Assembly (NCBI RefSeq): GCF_000710615.1
Contig: NZ_JDTH01000001.1
Location: forward strand, 310,001 to 374,000
Length of the DNA stretch: 64,000 nucleotides
Reading direction: 5' to 3'
Origin: Haladaptatus cibarius D43
GTDB lineage: Archaea; Halobacteriota; Halobacteria; Halobacteriales; Haladaptataceae
Numbering within the stretch: position 1 is the first letter of the stretch; each line of letters opens with the position of its first letter. Shown here one piece after another: positions 16,944-25,708 of the stretch. A model generated the notes under the pieces. It did not search any database, was not told the origin of the DNA, and was given only the letters and a program-made list of their open reading frames with translations. The translations under genes and the position numbers were made by a program.

Positions 16944-17812
16944 TACATCTCCCGTTCCAACTCGCGCAGTTTCTCGACCCGGCGTTCGGTGCTCGGGTGC
17001 GTGCTGAACAGTTTCCCGATGAAACCGCTCCGAATTGGGATGATGAAGAAGGCGTTCATCTCCGCCTCCTCGCGCAGGTCTTCTTTCGGAACGTTGTCCA
17101 TCCGACCGTCGATGGTCATCAGGGCAGACGCCAGCGCCGACGGTTTGCCCGTGATACTTGCTCCGCCGCGGTCTGCGGCGTATTCACGGTAGCGCGAGAG
17201 CGCCCGGATGAGGATGTAGCTGACAATCCAGACGGCGAGCGAGGCGAGGATTGCCACCCAGACGGGTGCCTGATTGCGGTTTTCCCCGCCCCCGCCCAAC
17301 AACCAGCCCCAGCGAACGACCATGAACGCGATGGTCGAGAGAAGTGAAGCGACGGTCATCACCATCATGTCGCGGTTTTTGATGTGGGCGAGTTCGTGGG
17401 CGATGACGCCTTCCAACTCCTCCTGATTGAGCGTCTGCATCAGTCCAGTCGTCACGCAGACGGCGGCCTTTTTCTGCGAACGCCCCGTCGCAAATGCGTT
17501 CGGAACTCGCTGGTCGCTGACCGCGACCTTCGGTTTCGGTAGGTCTGCCTGCTGGGACAGTCGGCTAACCATAGCGTGAAGCTCTGGATATTCGCTTTCA
17601 TCGACCTCTTTCGCGCCCATGCTCCACAGCGTGAGTTTATCGCTGAAGAAGTAGCTTCCGAGGGAGAAGCTCATCATGAATCCCAAGAACATTAGTTGTT
17701 TGCCACCGAAGTAGGCGACTAACACTCCTGCGAACACAATGTACAGCGCGAACAGGAGGAACATCGTCAGACCCATTCTGGCCCGGAGGCCCCAGTCTGC
17801 CTTCCATTTCAT
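16940..17812 (-). CDS. htpX: Membrane zinc metalloprotease HtpX
   Basis: A 290-residue M48 protease for quality control of membrane proteins. The zinc motif HELAHIKNRDM is in the cytoplasmic catalytic domain. Membrane segments lie near residues 10-55 and 155-205, the latter including VWVAILASLAVWIVSYILIRAL, and the third zinc ligand region is YREYAADRGGASI. A TATA-like GCTTAAAC at 17838-17845 lies about 29 bp upstream of the start. It is close to pspAB, consistent with a role in envelope stress. Confidence 0.94.
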   Translation of the reverse strand: MKWKADWGLRARMGLTMFLLFALYIVFAGVLVAYFGGKQLMFLGFMMSFSLGSYFFSDKLTLWSMGAKEVDESEYPELHAMVSRLSQQADLPKPKVAVSDQRVPNAFATGRSQKKAAVCVTTGLMQTLNQEELEGVIAHELAHIKNRDMMVMTVASLLSTIAFMVVRWGWLLGGGGENRNQAPVWVAILASLAVWIVSYILIRALSRYREYAADRGGASITGKPSALASALMTIDGRMDNVPKEDLREEAEMNAFFIIPIRSGFIGKLFSTHPSTERRVEKLRELEREMY

Positions 17813-17980
17813 ACGTGGTGTCTAGGGATTCCGACCGTTTAAGCATTTGTCAGGCGCGTCGAACGCTAGCACGCGGAAGAAACGGCAAGGTACGCAGACA
17901 AAATCGCGTTGGGAGGGCCGGAACGCTTACCCACGGACGGACAGTAGAGACTGTATGTTCTCGTGTGAACCGACGAGGGT

Positions 17981-18868
17981 ATGTCGATGACCGGTACGGT
18001 ACTTTTGACCGGAAGTCTCGACCATACCGGACGGTGGCTTGCCGTCCATCTCGCCGAACGAGGGTGGGACGTTACCTGCGTCGGTCTTTCACGAACGGAA
18101 TGGAATCTCGAAGGCTACCGCAATCTTTCGTTTCGGAGTGCGGATTTGACCGAACAGGTCAAAGCGTCGGAAGTCGTTTCGACCGAAAATCCGGACGCCG
18201 TGGTTCACTGGACGGCGCGCCCGTCGCCGGAGCGCCACGCCGGAATGCGCGTCTTCGAAAACAACGTCATCAGCGTGTACAACGTGTTGACCGCCGCCGG
18301 ACGTGCGGGCGCTCGCGTCGCGTGGGCGTCGAGTGAAAGCGCCTTCGGATTCCCGCTCGCGGGCGAACCGTCGCTTCCGGAGTATCTCCCGCTGGACGAA
18401 GAGCATCCGCTCCGTCCGGAAGACCCCTACGGCACGTCGAAAGTCGTGGGTGAGGAAATCGGGGCGATGGTCGCTCGACGCCACGGCGTTCCTGTGGCGT
18501 CGATTCGCGCCTCGTGGATACAGTTCCCCGGCGAGTACGACTGTCTGGATGCGCGAAGCGACATCGCAACTGGTGCGGGAAACTTCTGGTCATACGTCGA
18601 TATTCGAGACGTTGCAACCGCCACCGAGGACGCCATCACGGCCGATTTCCGTGGACATCAACCGTTTCTCATCAGCGCCGAGGACAACTACCTCGACAGG
18701 CCCATCGAAGATGTTCTCTCCGAGTTCTTCGGCGAAGTGCCCGGAAGTTGCCAGATTACAGGTAGTGATTCGGCGCTCTCAACCGAGAAAGCGCGGTCGA
18801 TGTTGGGCTGGGAACCAGTTTACTCGTGGCGCGATTCTGAGGACGAGGACGTGTCGATATTCGCGTGA
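17981..18868 (+). CDS. NAD-dependent epimerase/dehydratase family (extended SDR), unusual nucleotide loop
   Basis: A 295-residue Rossmann-fold protein. The YGTSKVVGEE motif (catalytic Tyr and Lys) and preceding ASSESAFG serine mark it as an extended short-chain dehydrogenase, usually acting on nucleotide sugars. The nucleotide-binding loop is TGSLDHTGRWLA (residues 10-21) rather than TGxxGxxG: the middle glycine is Asp. The C-terminus is normal (RSMLGWEPVYSW). It stands alone; the promoter region is shared with the divergent htpX. A function in cell-surface sugar metabolism is only a guess. Confidence 0.82.
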   Translation: MSMTGTVLLTGSLDHTGRWLAVHLAERGWDVTCVGLSRTEWNLEGYRNLSFRSADLTEQVKASEVVSTENPDAVVHWTARPSPERHAGMRVFENNVISVYNVLTAAGRAGARVAWASSESAFGFPLAGEPSLPEYLPLDEEHPLRPEDPYGTSKVVGEEIGAMVARRHGVPVASIRASWIQFPGEYDCLDARSDIATGAGNFWSYVDIRDVATATEDAITADFRGHQPFLISAEDNYLDRPIEDVLSEFFGEVPGSCQITGSDSALSTEKARSMLGWEPVYSWRDSEDEDVSIFA

Positions 18869-18952
18869 TGGGTTACTAACCGCGCGAAAGGCCGATTTCG
18901 CACGAGGATACGGTTCTACAGGCTTAAAAGTGAGAACGACATAGAACCGTCA

Positions 18953-20062
18953 ATGACCGAGTCCCGCGAATTTTGCCCGAACTGCGGCAACACCATCGAA
19001 GTGGACATCACGGAACGGGACTATCCCGCCTCTGCATCGACCCAAGACAGAAAACTCTGCGATGAGTGTTACTTCGACCGATTCGACCTCGTCTCCGCGC
19101 CGGAGCGAGTCGAAGTTCGCGTCTGTGCCCAGTGTGGTGCCGTTTTCCGCGGCAGACGGTGGGTGGACATCGGCGCGGAGGATTACACCGACATCGCCAT
19201 CGAGGAGGTGAGCGAAGCCCTCGCAGTTCACGTGGACGCCCGCGACGTGTCGTGGCAGGTCGAACCGGAGCAAATCGACCAGAACACGATTCGGATGCAC
19301 TGTTATTTCTCCGGCGTCGTCCGCGGAACGCTGGTAGAAGAAGAACTGATGGTTCCCGTCATGCTCGCCCGGCAGACGTGTACTCGCTGTGGCCGCATCG
19401 CGGGGGACTACTACGCCAGCATCGTCCAACTTCGTGGCGTTGACCGAGTGCCGACGCCGGAAGAGGAAAAACGCACGAAGGAAATCGCCGCCGAAATCGT
19501 CGAGGCCATGGAAGCAACCGGCGACAGAAACGCCTTCATCACCGAAGTTGATGAAACGCAGGACGGCCTCAATCTCAAGGTTTCGACCAACAACATCGGT
19601 AAGAAGATTTCCAACAAGGTAATCGAGGAGTTCGGCGGCAACTTCACGGATTCGGAAACGCTCGTTACGGAGGACGAGGACGGCAACGAAGTGTATCGCG
19701 TAACCTACGCGATTCGGCTTCCGCCCTTTACCCACGGCGACATCATCGACCCGGACGACGAGGGGCCGGTGCTGGTTCGGAGCGTCCGCGGAAACCTCAA
19801 AGGAATCCGGATCACGACCGGCGACCAGTACGAATCCCAGTTCGAGGACGGCGATGCTCCGGACGCGAAGAAACTGGGCCACATCGACGACGCTGAGGAA
19901 ACCACGCTCGTCACCGTCGAGGACGAGCACGCAGTGCAAGTTCTCGACCCCGAAACCTTCCAGACGAAGACGATTGCGCGACCTTCCTACATGGACGACG
20001 ACGCCGACATGATTCCCGTGTTCAAGAGTCGTTCCGGACTCTACGTGGTTCCCGATGAATGA
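18953..20062 (+). CDS. nmd3: NMD3 family protein (60S export/ribosome-associated factor homologue)
   Basis: A 369-residue archaeal NMD3. Two treble-clef-like zinc pairs are visible at the N-terminus (FCPNCGNTIEV ... LCDECYFDRFDL and RVCAQCGAVFRG), with a further pair (CTRCGRIAGDYY) near residue 145. The C-terminal halves contain KISNKVIEEFGGNFTDSETL and an SH3/OB-like region. In eukaryotes NMD3 exports the large ribosomal subunit; in archaea, without a nucleus, it probably acts in large-subunit maturation alongside aIF6, also in this window. It overlaps taw2 by 8 bp. Confidence 0.93.
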   Translation: MTESREFCPNCGNTIEVDITERDYPASASTQDRKLCDECYFDRFDLVSAPERVEVRVCAQCGAVFRGRRWVDIGAEDYTDIAIEEVSEALAVHVDARDVSWQVEPEQIDQNTIRMHCYFSGVVRGTLVEEELMVPVMLARQTCTRCGRIAGDYYASIVQLRGVDRVPTPEEEKRTKEIAAEIVEAMEATGDRNAFITEVDETQDGLNLKVSTNNIGKKISNKVIEEFGGNFTDSETLVTEDEDGNEVYRVTYAIRLPPFTHGDIIDPDDEGPVLVRSVRGNLKGIRITTGDQYESQFEDGDAPDAKKLGHIDDAEETTLVTVEDEHAVQVLDPETFQTKTIARPSYMDDDADMIPVFKSRSGLYVVPDE

Positions 20063-21059
20063 TCTCGCAGTCCTCGTGGAAAAACCGAGGGCGGAAACCG
20101 CGATTGCGGAACTGACTGCCGAGGGAGTGTACGACGATTCCCGAAAAGTGTGCGAACACGACGACGAAACGCTCGAACTGCCGGTGACGAAGAACCCGAC
20201 AGAAACCGACGTTTTGGACGTTATCGAGCAGGTGAGTCCGGAACCTCGACTGCCGGATTTGGAAGCACACCTTCGCGCACAGGGATGGAACGACGAGGAA
20301 CTCGACTCGGCACCGAAATCGTGGGCCGTCATCGGGAGCGTGATTCTGGTTCAGTTTGACGACTGTCCGCGAAAATCGGAAATCGGGGAAGCACTCCTCG
20401 ATTTGCACGGCGAGGCGGATACGGTTCTCTCGCGCGACGGAATCTCGGGTGAGCACCGCGAACCCGAGATGACGGTGGTCGCCGGGTCGGGCGATACCGA
20501 AACTATCCACACCGAGCACGGGACGAAGTACGCTCTCGATTTGCGGGAAGTCATGTTCGCGCCCGGCAATCAACGGGAACGCGCCAGAATGGGAACTGTA
20601 GTCGAACCCGGCGAGCGCGTCCTCGACATGTTCGCCGGAATCGGCTACTTCACGCTCCCGATGGCCCGCGCAGAGGCACAGATTACGGCAGTCGAACGAA
20701 ATCCGACTGCGTTCCAGTTCCTCCTCGAAAACGCCGTGTTGAACGGCGTGACCGACAACATCGACGCCTATCGGGCGGACTGCCGGGAAATCGAGATAGA
20801 GGAACCAGTCGCACGCGTCATGATGGGTTACTACGACGCTCACGAGTATCTGGACAGCGCGCTCGCCGCGCTGAAACCCGGTGGAATCGTTCACATGCAC
20901 GAGACGACGCCCGAAAATCGGCTGTGGGAGCGACCCGTGAGACGACTTAGAGAGGCCGCCGAAATCCGCGGACGCGCGGTCGAAATCCTCGACAAACGGC
21001 GCGTCAAGAGCCACAGTGGGGGCGTGTGGCACGTCGTCGTGGACGCTCGCATTCGGTGA
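20055..21059 (+). CDS. taw2: tRNA(Phe) wybutosine-derivative synthesis protein Taw2
   Basis: A 334-residue Rossmann enzyme. The SAM motif is VLDMFAGIGYFTLPMARA. In place of the NPPY motif of Trm5 it has VMMGYYDAHEYLDSAL, and it ends RVKSHSGGVWHVVVDARI, both signatures of Taw2/TYW2. That enzyme transfers the 3-amino-3-carboxypropyl group of SAM to the tricyclic base at tRNA-Phe position 37. Its start overlaps the nmd3 stop by 8 bp, so the two are translated together. Confidence 0.88.
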   Translation: MNDLAVLVEKPRAETAIAELTAEGVYDDSRKVCEHDDETLELPVTKNPTETDVLDVIEQVSPEPRLPDLEAHLRAQGWNDEELDSAPKSWAVIGSVILVQFDDCPRKSEIGEALLDLHGEADTVLSRDGISGEHREPEMTVVAGSGDTETIHTEHGTKYALDLREVMFAPGNQRERARMGTVVEPGERVLDMFAGIGYFTLPMARAEAQITAVERNPTAFQFLLENAVLNGVTDNIDAYRADCREIEIEEPVARVMMGYYDAHEYLDSALAALKPGGIVHMHETTPENRLWERPVRRLREAAEIRGRAVEILDKRRVKSHSGGVWHVVVDARIR

Positions 21060-21066
21060 CCGAAGG

Positions 21067-21073
21067 TTTATCC
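21067..21073 (+). promoter_or_regulatory. TATA-like box of the 29-codon gene
   Basis: TTTATCC is centred 27 bp upstream of the ATG at 21097 and lies just after the taw2 stop. The position is right for a leaderless transcript and is the best support that the microgene is real. Confidence 0.45.
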
Positions 21074-21096
21074 CCCTCGAATAGTTCGGCTTTCGT

Positions 21097-21186
21097 ATGG
21101 AAAACCTTCGACAAAAACTGATTTCGCTGTTTTTCGTCGCGCTAATGCTGAGTTCGGCGGTCGCCTACACCGCTACTCTGCTGTGA
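21097..21186 (+). CDS. Putative 29-residue single-span microprotein
   Basis: A very short gene encoding MENLRQKLISLFFVALMLSS followed by AVAYTATLL. It is one membrane helix behind a charged N-terminus, resembling either a small membrane peptide or an uncleaved signal sequence. It has a TATA-like box at the leaderless distance and a proper ATG and TGA. Its last 14 bp overlap the 3' end of the convergent amidase gene. No homologue comes to mind. Confidence 0.45.
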   Translation: MENLRQKLISLFFVALMLSSAVAYTATLL

Positions 21187-22243
21187 GCCAGTAGTCGGCA
21201 GACCATCCAGTCTGACTGCCGTCGTAGTTCACCTTCCACCAGCGATAGCCACCGATATCGACCGGGCCGTCTGTGACGACTCCTGCAGTTCCTTCTGGAA
21301 CGACGCCGAGTCGTTCCCCGCTCGGTTCTGCTCTGACACTGAGGTCGGAAGTCGTCTCCACTGACAATCCAGCATCGAATCGCGCGTAGAGTACGTCGTC
21401 CGCAGCGACCCACCCGGGAGTACCGTTGAAGTCGAGTTTGTACCACTGGATTCCCTTGCGGACGAGAACGTTTCCGGTGGCTGTGCCGACCGCTCCCGAG
21501 GGAACCGCCATCGTTTTCGCGTGTTCGTCCGGGCCGTGATAAACCGCGCCATCCGAGAGGACGACGGCGTTTTCGCCGGATTCCACGTCCCAGCGTCGGA
21601 TGAACCCCTCGTAGCGACCCCAGTTCCACAGCGAGCCGGGGTCGTAGTGGCCGCTGATGCCGCCCGGTTTCGTGCAGTCGTTCGGGTTCGGAATTTGGTT
21701 GTGGCCGATAACGCCACCCTCGCCGTCTTTCGCGTCGCAGGGCGCGATGTCGTAGCGACGGACGCGCTTCGGGAAGTCGAACTCGGTCGCAGACCATCGG
21801 ACGATTTTCGCGGAGGCCTCGTACAGTTCGTCGGTGTACTCCGTCTCGTTGACCCACCCGGAGTGTTCGATGCCGAGCGAATGCTGGTTGTACGGCCAGT
21901 TTCCGCCGTGCCAGCCGATGTCCTCTTCGGCCAACATCTGCGTGAGGTCGCCCGTTCCGTGGTCTGCGACGTAGTGCGTGCTCGCGTTTGCATCCGGATT
22001 TTGGAACCAATCGACCGTCCAGTCTGCTTCGCCCTGCGCGACGTGAACGATAAACCACCGAATGTCGAGGTCGGACTCGCGTTCTGCCTCGCTGTAGTTC
22101 GATTCGTCCGCCGGTGCCCACGCCATCTCGGGCTTCGCCGCTGGAAGTCGCATTGCTTTCTTTGCACTCGTCTGGCCGGAAATCGCGCCTGCACCCGCGA
22201 CAGCGCCAATCGTCTTGAGAATCGTCCGTCTTGTTTCGTGCAT
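21173..22243 (-). CDS. Tat-exported N-acetylmuramoyl-L-alanine amidase-like protein with SH3 repeats
   Basis: A 356-residue secreted protein. The signal is Tat-like (ETRRTILKTIGAVAGAGAIS). Residues about 45-220 form an Amidase_2/PGRP domain with the zinc-site elements FIVHVAQG, LGIEHSGW and SGHYDPGSLWNW. Two SH3b-like repeats follow, each with a VLVRKG/LSVRAEP strand and a GWVAADDVLY/GWSADYWL end. In bacteria this set cleaves and binds murein. Haloarchaea lack murein, so it may attack bacterial competitors or another amide-linked polymer. A TATA-like box lies at 22272-22280. Confidence 0.9.
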   Translation of the reverse strand: MHETRRTILKTIGAVAGAGAISGQTSAKKAMRLPAAKPEMAWAPADESNYSEAERESDLDIRWFIVHVAQGEADWTVDWFQNPDANASTHYVADHGTGDLTQMLAEEDIGWHGGNWPYNQHSLGIEHSGWVNETEYTDELYEASAKIVRWSATEFDFPKRVRRYDIAPCDAKDGEGGVIGHNQIPNPNDCTKPGGISGHYDPGSLWNWGRYEGFIRRWDVESGENAVVLSDGAVYHGPDEHAKTMAVPSGAVGTATGNVLVRKGIQWYKLDFNGTPGWVAADDVLYARFDAGLSVETTSDLSVRAEPSGERLGVVPEGTAGVVTDGPVDIGGYRWWKVNYDGSQTGWSADYWLTAE

Positions 22244-22338
22244 CGTCGTTCTGATTCCGGGAAATAAGAGGATAAATTAGACACCTAGTATGATTGAGCA
22301 GATGTGGCGCTGCTTCGATTCGGAATCGAAACCGCCAC

Positions 22339-24144
22339 CTACTCTGTATCCCACACGTCCGCCATCGGACTCTTGCGCTTGCGTGAGTAGCCCGATTTGC
22401 TCTTCGAGTTCGATTTTTCACTGCGATTGTCGGAACTACCGTGATTTCCGCCGCGATTGTTTCGACTCCTTTTGCCACCATCACCGCCACCACTACCACC
22501 ATCACTTCCGCCCGTTCCACCGGGGTCGAACTCCGGCAGGTCTGGGTGACTCATCCTGTCCACTTGCTCCGCGAACCAGTCGGGCATGTCGGTGCGAGCG
22601 CGGTCGAACAGTTGGAGGAGGCTGGAGTCCGTTAGATACGTCGCGCCGTAATCGTCCGGGGCGCGAATGACGCGCCCGCAGGCCTGAATCACGGTTCTGA
22701 GCGCGGCCCGGTAGTACCACGCCCACTGGCCGTTTTCGAGGCGGTGGGCGACCCGCGAGTCGCTGGTGTTCAAAAACGGGGCTTTGCAGAGGACTTGCCA
22801 GCGAGCGAGGTCACCCTTCAAATCGAGTGCTTCTTCCATTTTCACGGAAACGAACACGTCCGGGTCGTCGCTGGCCTTCCACGCTTCGAGGTCTGCGTCC
22901 CTGCTGTCGCGTTCGTGGGCGCGCACTCTGTCGCCGACGCCGAACTCGCGGAGTTTTCGTGTTAGCTTTTCCTGAATGTGATAGGAGTGGGCGTGGACGA
23001 TTCCCTTCTCGTCGGGATGTGCCTGCATGATTTTGACGATGGTTCGCGCGATTTTCGGCAGAGTCTCCTCGCGGTGTTCGTAGGTCATCTTGCCCTGCGT
23101 CACGTCGTAGAGCGGGCGGTTTTCCACCGGAAACGTGTGACCAACGTCCACGAGCGCAACGTCGGCAGGGTCGAGTCCGACCTGCCGACAGAACGCATCC
23201 TTGTTCAAAATCGTCGCGGAGAGAAGCGCGAACTTGTTCCCGCGCTCCCAGACGGTGTGTGCGAGGTAGCGCTCGGGGTTCATCGGCTTGATGGTAATCG
23301 GCCCGCCTTTCCCCTCGGGTTGGTCTACGACCCACTCCGTCGCACTGTCGGGGTTCCGGTAGTCGTCCACGAACCAGTCCAACTCGGAGATGAGTTCTTG
23401 GAGGCGGTCCCTGCGGGCCGCCTCCGGGGCGGTGAGTTCCTGTTGTGCGATGAGGTCGTCCTTCCTGCGCGAGCAGGTTCCGGAAAGGCTGTCCGCATAC
23501 TGTACCGCCCTGTCCAGTCCGGTCATTTCCGGAATTTTCAGGTCGTCCCACATCGGCACGGTTCTGGGATTCAAGTCGATTGTCGCGTACATCTCGGCCC
23601 ACTCCGCGAGTCCGTGGGCTTCGTCGATAACTACCACGTCGCGCTTTCTGAACACCTCAGAGCCGGCGGTTCGCATGAAGTAGGCGAGCGTCATCGCCGC
23701 AATCTCCCGATTGCTGGCGATGGCGCGGTCGGAAAAATACGGACAGCGATGTTTCACCGAGCAGTCGTAGCCCTTCTCGCGGGCGCAGGGCGCTCTATCG
23801 ACGGGCGTGTCGTGTTCACCCGGCAAAATACAGGAGTAGTTTCGCTTGCCGCGGATGATTTTCAAATCGTCCAGCAGGTCGTCACTGGCCACGTCGTCCA
23901 ACTGCGACACCTGCGGCGTGGTGTAATACGACCCCGTCGCGTCGCTCGGGTCGGCGTCCTCGACCCGTCTGGCACACCCGGCAATCGAGCGGGCGAGGAG
24001 CGATTTTCCGCTTCCCGTCGGGGCGCGAACCAGCACCACGTCGTTGCTACTCTCGAAAGCCTCCCGAATGTCGGAGAGGGCATCCTGCTGGTTGCCGCGA
24101 AAGGAGGGCGCGGGAAATTCGTCCAAAATCCGCTCGGAGTTCAC
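22339..24144 (-). CDS. Rad3/XPD-type Fe-S DNA helicase
   Basis: A 601-residue superfamily 2 helicase. Motif I is VRAPTGSGKSLLARSIAG. Four cysteines between motifs I and II (CILPG, CAREKGYDCSVKHRC) match the [4Fe-4S] domain of XPD/DinG enzymes. Motif II is VVIDEAHGLAEW, motif III LLSATIL, motif VI VIQACGRVIRAPDDYG. It should unwind DNA 5' to 3' in repair. The GTG at 24144 (VNSERILDEFP) is chosen because the Q-motif region starts there and a TATA-like box lies near 24168-24175. The tail (residues about 535-601) is a low-complexity Gly/Ser/Asp then basic stretch. Confidence 0.9.
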   Translation of the reverse strand: MNSERILDEFPAPSFRGNQQDALSDIREAFESSNDVVLVRAPTGSGKSLLARSIAGCARRVEDADPSDATGSYYTTPQVSQLDDVASDDLLDDLKIIRGKRNYSCILPGEHDTPVDRAPCAREKGYDCSVKHRCPYFSDRAIASNREIAAMTLAYFMRTAGSEVFRKRDVVVIDEAHGLAEWAEMYATIDLNPRTVPMWDDLKIPEMTGLDRAVQYADSLSGTCSRRKDDLIAQQELTAPEAARRDRLQELISELDWFVDDYRNPDSATEWVVDQPEGKGGPITIKPMNPERYLAHTVWERGNKFALLSATILNKDAFCRQVGLDPADVALVDVGHTFPVENRPLYDVTQGKMTYEHREETLPKIARTIVKIMQAHPDEKGIVHAHSYHIQEKLTRKLREFGVGDRVRAHERDSRDADLEAWKASDDPDVFVSVKMEEALDLKGDLARWQVLCKAPFLNTSDSRVAHRLENGQWAWYYRAALRTVIQACGRVIRAPDDYGATYLTDSSLLQLFDRARTDMPDWFAEQVDRMSHPDLPEFDPGGTGGSDGGSGGGDGGKRSRNNRGGNHGSSDNRSEKSNSKSKSGYSRKRKSPMADVWDTE

Positions 24145-24275
24145 TGTATGGCCTACTGGGAGGGAGGGCGTAAAACCTGCGGGTTCACCGGTGACAATTT
24201 TCTCTCGAAACTGAAACAGGAAAGCCAGACGAAGAGAGAAAGAGAGAGTCACGACATTCGGGATGAGAAAACGGC

Positions 24276-25436
24276 TCACGGCCACGACATCGGGCGAACT
24301 CCTGCTATCTGCTGTCTCGTTTCGAGCATAGTGAGAAAATCGGGCTTGGTCAGCACGGCGACCGAATCGGGATAGGACACGAGGACGTATTTCGTCCGTT
24401 CTCGGAGGAATAGATACACGTCGGAGGCGTTTTCGTCCGGTGAAACGGAAACGAAGTCTTCCGTTGCAAGTTTGCCCACAGTTGTCGTGCTCGGCAGTCG
24501 TGCCCGCCCTTGCCACAACTGTATGCTACTCGTCGTGAGAACGCCGACCGGTTTCCCTTCCGTGTTACAGACGGGATAGTTGCCTTCCTCATCGAGATTC
24601 GGCTGTTCGTCCGCAAAAAACTCTTCAACGGGAGTTTTCGCCGGAATGCAGTCCTCTTTTTCCCGAACGAACTCCGACACTGGCATACCGGCGAGAAACA
24701 ACTGGTTCGCCACCAACTGGTGTTCGGAAACCGTCGAGAAATAGAAGAACACGGCGACGAGTCCCAGAAGAACGTTTCCGAGAACGACGGCGGCGTAAAA
24801 CAGTATCCCGATTACGACCACCTGCCCAAGGAGACTCACTGTCCGCGTTGCGGTCTGTGGGGAGCGAACCCGAACCAACAGTGAGCGAAGCAAGAGCGCG
24901 CCGTCGAACGGAAAAATCGGCAAGAGATTGACGAGCAACACCACGCCGTTGAACATCGCAAGGAGGCCGACCTCCGCCACGAACACCGGGGTGGTTCCGG
25001 GAAGCGCCCAGAGAATCGCGGTGAAAAATCCGGTGAGGAACGCGCTGGCTATCAATCCGGCCAGTGCGATTTTCGTTTCGTGGTCGAAATACGAGGACTC
25101 GTAATCGAACTGTGAGAGGCCACCGAAAATCCACAAGAGAACGTACCGGACTTCGATACCGTTCCGTCTGGCGACCCACACGCGGGCCAACTTGTGAACG
25201 AACAGGCTGGCCGAGAAGCCGAAGAAGACGGTCACGCCGATGAGCCACGGCGTCACGCCCGTGCTGATGGACGAGTAGGCGACCGTGTGCGGCGAAATCG
25301 CCGTGAGAACGTCTATCCACGTCCGAACCGAGACGCCGCGCTGAATCCACCAGCCCAGAACCGGAAGCGCCAGCAAGAGACTGACGTCGATTCGAACTGG
25401 TACTCCCCACACCGACCCGAGACGAAACCCCCTCAT
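24276..25436 (-). CDS. M50 (site-2 protease) family membrane protein with CBS domains, HExxH motif lost
   Basis: A 386-residue polytopic protein with the layout of haloarchaeal site-2 proteases: FRLGSVWGVPVRIDVSLLL start, LWIFGGLSQF, and the second motif NLLPIFPFDGALLLRSL with its metal-binding Asp. The zinc-binding HExxH is replaced by HKLAR (residues 81-85), so both catalytic Glu and second His are missing. C-terminal residues about 260-380 form a CBS pair. It is probably a non-proteolytic relative that may bind or regulate membrane substrates. Confidence 0.85.
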   Translation of the reverse strand: MRGFRLGSVWGVPVRIDVSLLLALPVLGWWIQRGVSVRTWIDVLTAISPHTVAYSSISTGVTPWLIGVTVFFGFSASLFVHKLARVWVARRNGIEVRYVLLWIFGGLSQFDYESSYFDHETKIALAGLIASAFLTGFFTAILWALPGTTPVFVAEVGLLAMFNGVVLLVNLLPIFPFDGALLLRSLLVRVRSPQTATRTVSLLGQVVVIGILFYAAVVLGNVLLGLVAVFFYFSTVSEHQLVANQLFLAGMPVSEFVREKEDCIPAKTPVEEFFADEQPNLDEEGNYPVCNTEGKPVGVLTTSSIQLWQGRARLPSTTTVGKLATEDFVSVSPDENASDVYLFLRERTKYVLVSYPDSVAVLTKPDFLTMLETRQQIAGVRPMSWP

Positions 25437-25498
25437 GGCAGTGTAGTAACAGCGCGAACGCGTGTCAATATTGCGACGAAGAAACGGTCAGTTTGACT

Positions 25499-25708
25499 TT
25501 ACTCCTCGGTGCTGATTGCCGCGACATCGTCCGATTCGGGATAGTCCGGCAACTGCTCGATACAGGCATAACAGAGGAAATGTTCGCTCCCGTCTTCGAA
25601 CTCCAACGTCATCCCGCCGGACGACTGCGGGGACGTGTTCCAGAGGTTGGCGATGCCGCCCGCGATGGGAACATCCGCCCCACAGCCGTCGCATTTCTCG
25701 GTGGCCAT
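25499..25708 (-). CDS. Small zinc-ribbon-like protein
   Basis: A 69-residue acidic protein with CxxC pairs at both ends (EKCDGCGADVP and FLCYACIEQLP), a pattern typical of the many small CPxCG-type zinc-finger proteins of haloarchaea (likely the DUF7561-type family). Between them are a short Gly-rich loop and an acidic strand. Targets are unknown. It follows the M50-like gene on the same strand. Confidence 0.75.
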   Translation of the reverse strand: MATEKCDGCGADVPIAGGIANLWNTSPQSSGGMTLEFEDGSEHFLCYACIEQLPDYPESDDVAAISTEE

